A stretch of 64,000 bases of DNA from positions 372,001 through 436,000 of the forward strand of contig CAWIJK010000002.1 in NCBI GenBank assembly GCA_963836375.1, in the 5' to 3' direction. The DNA is from CAWIJK01 sp963836375 (GTDB lineage Bacteria; Actinomycetota; Acidimicrobiia; Acidimicrobiales; RAAP-2). Under the pieces are notes generated by a model. The model was not told where the DNA came from and searched no databases. It saw only the letters and a program-made list of their open reading frames with translations. A program made the position numbers and the translations under genes. Of this stretch, positions 61,146-64,000 are shown one piece after another (within the stretch, counting starts at the first letter, position 1; every line of letters starts with the position of its first letter).

Positions 61146-62687
61146 ATGAACCCCAGCGTGCTCTTGATCACCGTCGACCAGTGGCGGGGGGACGGGCTGT
61201 CGGCCGCCGGGCACCCCGTGCTCCGGACCCCGACGATCGACCGCCTGGCCGACTCGGGGGTCCGCTTCGCCAACCACTGGGCTAACGCCGCCCCGTGCGG
61301 TCCCTCCCGGGCCTGCCTCTACACCGGCACCTACCTGCACCACAACCGCTCGATCCACAACGGCACCCCACTCGACGCCCGCTTCACCAACGTGGCGCTC
61401 CTGGCCCGCCAGGCGGGCTACGACCCGGTCCTGTTCGGCTACACCGACACCTCGGCCGACCCCCGCACGGTGCGGTCCGGCGACCCGAGGCTCTCCACCT
61501 ACGAGGGGGTGCTCCCGGGCTTCCGCCCGGTGGTGCTCGACCCCTGGGAGGCGGGCAGCCCCGAATGGGGGCGCTGGCTGGCCGCCCAGGGCGTCGACGT
61601 CCCGGCCAATCCCCACGACCTGTACCGGCCGATCGACGGCTACCCGGGCACCGACCGGCACGGGTCCACCTGGGCCCCGGCCCGCTTCAGCCCCGAGCAG
61701 TCCCAGACGGTGTTCATGGCGGGCCGGGTCATGGAGTGGCTGGAGCGTCACGGCGACCGTCCCTTCTTCCTCCACGCCTCGTTCATCCGGCCCCACCCGC
61801 CCCGGCGCAACCCACCCGGCTACCACGACCTGTACTCGGCCGACGACGTCGGGCCCTTCGCGGGCGCGCCGACCCGGGAGGAAGAGGTGGCGCTGCACCC
61901 CTTCAACCGGTTGGTGCTGGGCGTGCCCGGGGTGGCGGCGCCCGCTGACGAGCGCGAGCGCCGCCAGCTGCGGGCGACCTACTACGGGGCTCAGCGCGAG
62001 GTCGACGACGTGCTGGCTACCCTCTTCGACTACCTGGACCGCTCCGGCCTGGCCGCATCCACCCTGGTCGTCTTGACCAGCGACCACGGGGAGATGGGCG
62101 GGGACCACTGGCTCTTGGAGAAGCTCGGCTACTGGGACGAGAGCTACCACGTGCCCCTGGTGGTCAGGGATCCGCGACCGGTGGCCGAGGCGGGGCGGGG
62201 CCGGGTGGTCGACGCGTGCACCGAGGCGGTGGACGTGCTCCCGACCATCTGTGAGTGGCTGGGCATCGAGGTCCCCCTGCAGGCCGACGGCTGGTCCCTC
62301 GCGCCGTTCTTGCGGGGCGAGCCGGTGCCCGGACACTGGCGCGACGAGATCCACTTCGAGTGGCATTTCTCGGATCCGAGCACCCAGATGGCCGAGCAGT
62401 TCCTCGGGCTGCCGATGAGCCACTGTTCGCTGACGGTGGCCAGGGGGGCGCGGACCAAGTACGTGCAGTTCGGCGCCGACCCCTCGGTGTTCCCGCCGCT
62501 GTTGTTCGACCTCGACGATGACCCGGGCCAACTGGAGGACCGCCTGGCCGGGCCCGGGGCCGACGCCTTGGGGTGGGAGGCGGCCCGGCGACTGGTGCAG
62601 TGGCGGATGCGCAACGACGAGCGCACCTTGAGCGGCCAGCTGCTCACCGCCTCGGGCCCGGTCGAGGCCCGCGACACCTGGCGCTAG
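61146..62687 (+). CDS. Sulfatase (formylglycine type, PMH-like)
   Basis: 513 residues. Alkaline-phosphatase fold: VLLITVDQWRGDGLSAAGHPV with metal Asp11, then CGPSRACLYTG with Cys51 in CxPSR, the site converted to formylglycine. Later SDHGEMGGDHWLLEKLG supplies metal ligands. The WRGDGLSAAGHP context resembles phosphonate monoester hydrolase/arylsulfatase PMH-like enzymes; no signal peptide, so cytoplasmic. A formylglycine-generating enzyme is not in the window. The substrate may be a sulfate or phosphonate ester. Confidence 0.9.
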   Translation: MNPSVLLITVDQWRGDGLSAAGHPVLRTPTIDRLADSGVRFANHWANAAPCGPSRACLYTGTYLHHNRSIHNGTPLDARFTNVALLARQAGYDPVLFGYTDTSADPRTVRSGDPRLSTYEGVLPGFRPVVLDPWEAGSPEWGRWLAAQGVDVPANPHDLYRPIDGYPGTDRHGSTWAPARFSPEQSQTVFMAGRVMEWLERHGDRPFFLHASFIRPHPPRRNPPGYHDLYSADDVGPFAGAPTREEEVALHPFNRLVLGVPGVAAPADERERRQLRATYYGAQREVDDVLATLFDYLDRSGLAASTLVVLTSDHGEMGGDHWLLEKLGYWDESYHVPLVVRDPRPVAEAGRGRVVDACTEAVDVLPTICEWLGIEVPLQADGWSLAPFLRGEPVPGHWRDEIHFEWHFSDPSTQMAEQFLGLPMSHCSLTVARGARTKYVQFGADPSVFPPLLFDLDDDPGQLEDRLAGPGADALGWEAARRLVQWRMRNDERTLSGQLLTASGPVEARDTWR

Positions 62688-62783
62688 GGCTCCGGGGCCG
62701 GTCCGTCGGCGGTGGCTCCCACGAGGTGTCCCGACCGCCCGTCCGCCGGCCCTCCGGGTCGAACGCGGGGCCCCCTGGGTACG

Positions 62784-63482
62784 ATGGTCAGCCTGACGCT
62801 CGAGCTGCACGGTGACGTCGAGAGACTGCTCGACCCCCCTCGGTTGGGGTTGGCCCACGGGCGCGGGGATGTCTCGGGCGAGACGGCCGGATCGGTGGCG
62901 TGGGTGGTGGTCGAAGGGGGTGAGGGGGTCCTCGAGGTGGGTGCCCTCTCGGCGGTGGTGCAGGGGAGGTCCGACGTGTTCGACGGCCCGGGATGGTCGG
63001 CATCGGTCGGCCCGCACTGCCGGTTCGCCCTCCGCGGTGCGCTGCGGTGGAGCCTCTTCTGGCGCCCGGGTGGCGACGGCCCGACCCAGATCCTCGACCC
63101 CGCCGGCGTCGTCGAGGACCAGCGCGGCTGTGGCCCCGACCGCCGCACGGTCAGGACCTACCGGCCGGAGGGATCGATCATCGCCGGCGAGACCGTCGCC
63201 CCCGGCGGGGGATGGTCGAGTTACCCGCCGCACCGTCACGAGCACGAAGAGGTGTACCTCTTCCGCTTCTCGGACCCGGGCGGGTTCGGTGTGGCCATGG
63301 AGTACGACGAGGGCCGAGACGAGGCTCGCCGGGTCAAAGACGGTGACGTCGAACGGATCCGGGGCGGCTACCACCCCGTGGTGAGCGCCCCGGGCTACCC
63401 GATGTGTTACCTGTGGGCGCTCGCCGGCGAGAGCGACACGCTGGCCCCCGAGCTCGACCCGCTGCACGCCTCGCTTCCCTAG
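62784..63482 (+). CDS. iolB: 5-deoxy-glucuronate isomerase
   Basis: 232 residues from ATG 62784. Cupin enzyme of inositol catabolism converting 5-deoxy-D-glucuronate to 2-deoxy-5-keto-D-gluconate. N-terminal strands (GSVAWVVVEGGEGVLEVG), then the C-terminal cupin with GGGWSSYPPHRHEHEEVYLFRFSDPGGFG near 151-179, containing His ligands and Glu, and GGYHPVVSAPGYPMCYLWALAG. A missing N-terminal ~30 residues compared with some homologues (usual ~270) is possible. The MocA-type dehydrogenase at 50410 may belong to the same pathway, but other iol genes are absent here. Confidence 0.85.
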   Translation: MVSLTLELHGDVERLLDPPRLGLAHGRGDVSGETAGSVAWVVVEGGEGVLEVGALSAVVQGRSDVFDGPGWSASVGPHCRFALRGALRWSLFWRPGGDGPTQILDPAGVVEDQRGCGPDRRTVRTYRPEGSIIAGETVAPGGGWSSYPPHRHEHEEVYLFRFSDPGGFGVAMEYDEGRDEARRVKDGDVERIRGGYHPVVSAPGYPMCYLWALAGESDTLAPELDPLHASLP

Positions 63483-63569
63483 TGTTCAGGCCCCCGCCAT
63501 CAACGGAGTGCTCGCAGATCGCCCGTCAGCCCCGCGACGTTGGGTCCTGGGGCCCCAGGCGGTCGGGGG

Positions 63570-64000
63570 TCACCACCACTTGGTCTCGCTGGCCCGCTCG
63601 GTTCCGCCGGTCCGGTCGAGGGCGTCGAGCTCGGCCATGTCGTGGTCGGACAGCTCGAAGTCGAACACCTCGAGGTTCTGTTCGATGCGCTCTCGGTGGG
63701 AGGACTTGGGAAGCACGATGAGGCCGTGCTGGAGGGACCAGCGGACGAGGACCTGGGCGGCGGTCCGGGAATGTCGGGAGGCGATCTCCTCGACCGTCGG
63801 GTCCGCGAGGTGCCGGCCCGTCCCGAGCGGACTGTAGGCCTCGAGGGCGACGCCCCGGCCCTCGGCCGCCGTCTTGAGGGCCCGCCGGTACTCGAACGGA
63901 CTGAACTGCACCTGGTCGACGACGGGCGGCGTACCGGCCGCCGCCATCACCTGCTCGAGTTCGTCGACATCGAAGTTCGACACGCCGATCGAACGGGCGT
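63570..64000 (-). CDS. Aldo/keto reductase, 5' end outside window
   Basis: C-terminal ~140 residues visible. TIM-barrel AKR: ARSIGVSNFDVDELEQVMA, VVDQVQFSPFEYRRALKTAAEGRGVALEAYSPLGTG, LVRWSLQHGLIVLPKSSHRERIEQNLEVFDFELSDHDMAELDAL. These are the strand 6-8 motifs including the NADPH-binding PKSS...RIEQN. N-terminal catalytic Tyr/His/Lys lie beyond the right edge. Ends with TKWW. NADPH-dependent carbonyl reductase; substrate unknown. Confidence 0.9.
   Translation of the reverse strand, partial: ARSIGVSNFDVDELEQVMAAAGTPPVVDQVQFSPFEYRRALKTAAEGRGVALEAYSPLGTGRHLADPTVEEIASRHSRTAAQVLVRWSLQHGLIVLPKSSHRERIEQNLEVFDFELSDHDMAELDALDRTGGTERASETKWW

Noticed and set aside
1..64000. CRISPR arrays, rRNA genes, integrase or phage structural genes
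   Set aside because: No regularly spaced identical repeats, no rRNA-like sequence, no recombinase or phage motifs seen on either strand.

Overview
The window is high-GC DNA from an actinobacterium. The gene content (single-domain oligoribonuclease, wax ester synthase/DGAT, SigE-type sigma factor, LCP ligase, DUF5134 protein, P450 paired with a CxxHxxC ferredoxin, and a secreted protein built of GYxLVGSDGGVF-type repeats) best fits the Acidimicrobiia or a close relative. That placement is an inference from families, not a phylogeny.

Region 1 (1-3864) is ordinary chromosome: the start of an acyl-CoA synthetase gene overlapping orn, then dut and a wax ester synthase, then tRNA-Gly(GCC).

Region 2 (about 3865-22400) looks like an accessory island beginning at the 3' end of the tRNA. 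It holds an ISL3-family insertion sequence with terminal inverted repeats and an apparent 8-bp target duplication. The IS sits inside a dispersed repeat whose uninterrupted copy lies at about 7822-8025. Small hypothetical genes and gene relics follow. At 8286-12765, all on the minus strand, is an array of three orphan Rhs C-terminal tips, each followed by a candidate immunity gene: a Gly-rich tip with a two-helix membrane protein, a GIY-YIG nuclease tip with an Imm26-like protein and a zinc-ribbon protein, and a Cys-containing tip with a lipoprotein. No parent rhs gene is in the window. Next come a SigE sigma factor with a membrane-anchored partner, a VOC protein, a COG4315-type lipoprotein, and a likely copper-responsive operon (operator at 17087, two membrane proteins, CopY/BlaI-type repressor with a Cys-rich N-terminus). 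An APH(6)-like kinase and an IS630 relic close the region.

Region 3 (22413-28004) is a catabolic cluster of acyl/keto-acid enzymes: SDR, BKACE (DUF849), TetR repressor, a frameshifted luciferase-like monooxygenase, a PNPOx-fold protein and an acyl-CoA dehydrogenase.

Region 4 (28600-37736) is envelope and transport: secreted protein, LCP ligase, truncated NRAMP, a sugar ABC importer (permease, ATPase, binding protein with an intercistronic hairpin and an upstream palindrome), and a GT2 glycosyltransferase.

Region 5 (37889-49927) contains a P450-ferredoxin pair, a beta-phosphoglucomutase-like HAD enzyme overlapping a GH65 disaccharide phosphorylase, an ABC-2 exporter, a large LuxR/AAA regulator and two secreted proteins.

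Region 6 (50042-64000) is metabolic: DUF2237, Gfo/Idh/MocA dehydrogenase, universal stress protein, SDR, nitroreductase, APH-like kinase, two proteins of unknown function, an ABM monooxygenase, an NHL-repeat secreted protein, a Tat-exported GH78 rhamnosidase, a formylglycine-type sulfatase, IolB and a partial aldo/keto reductase.
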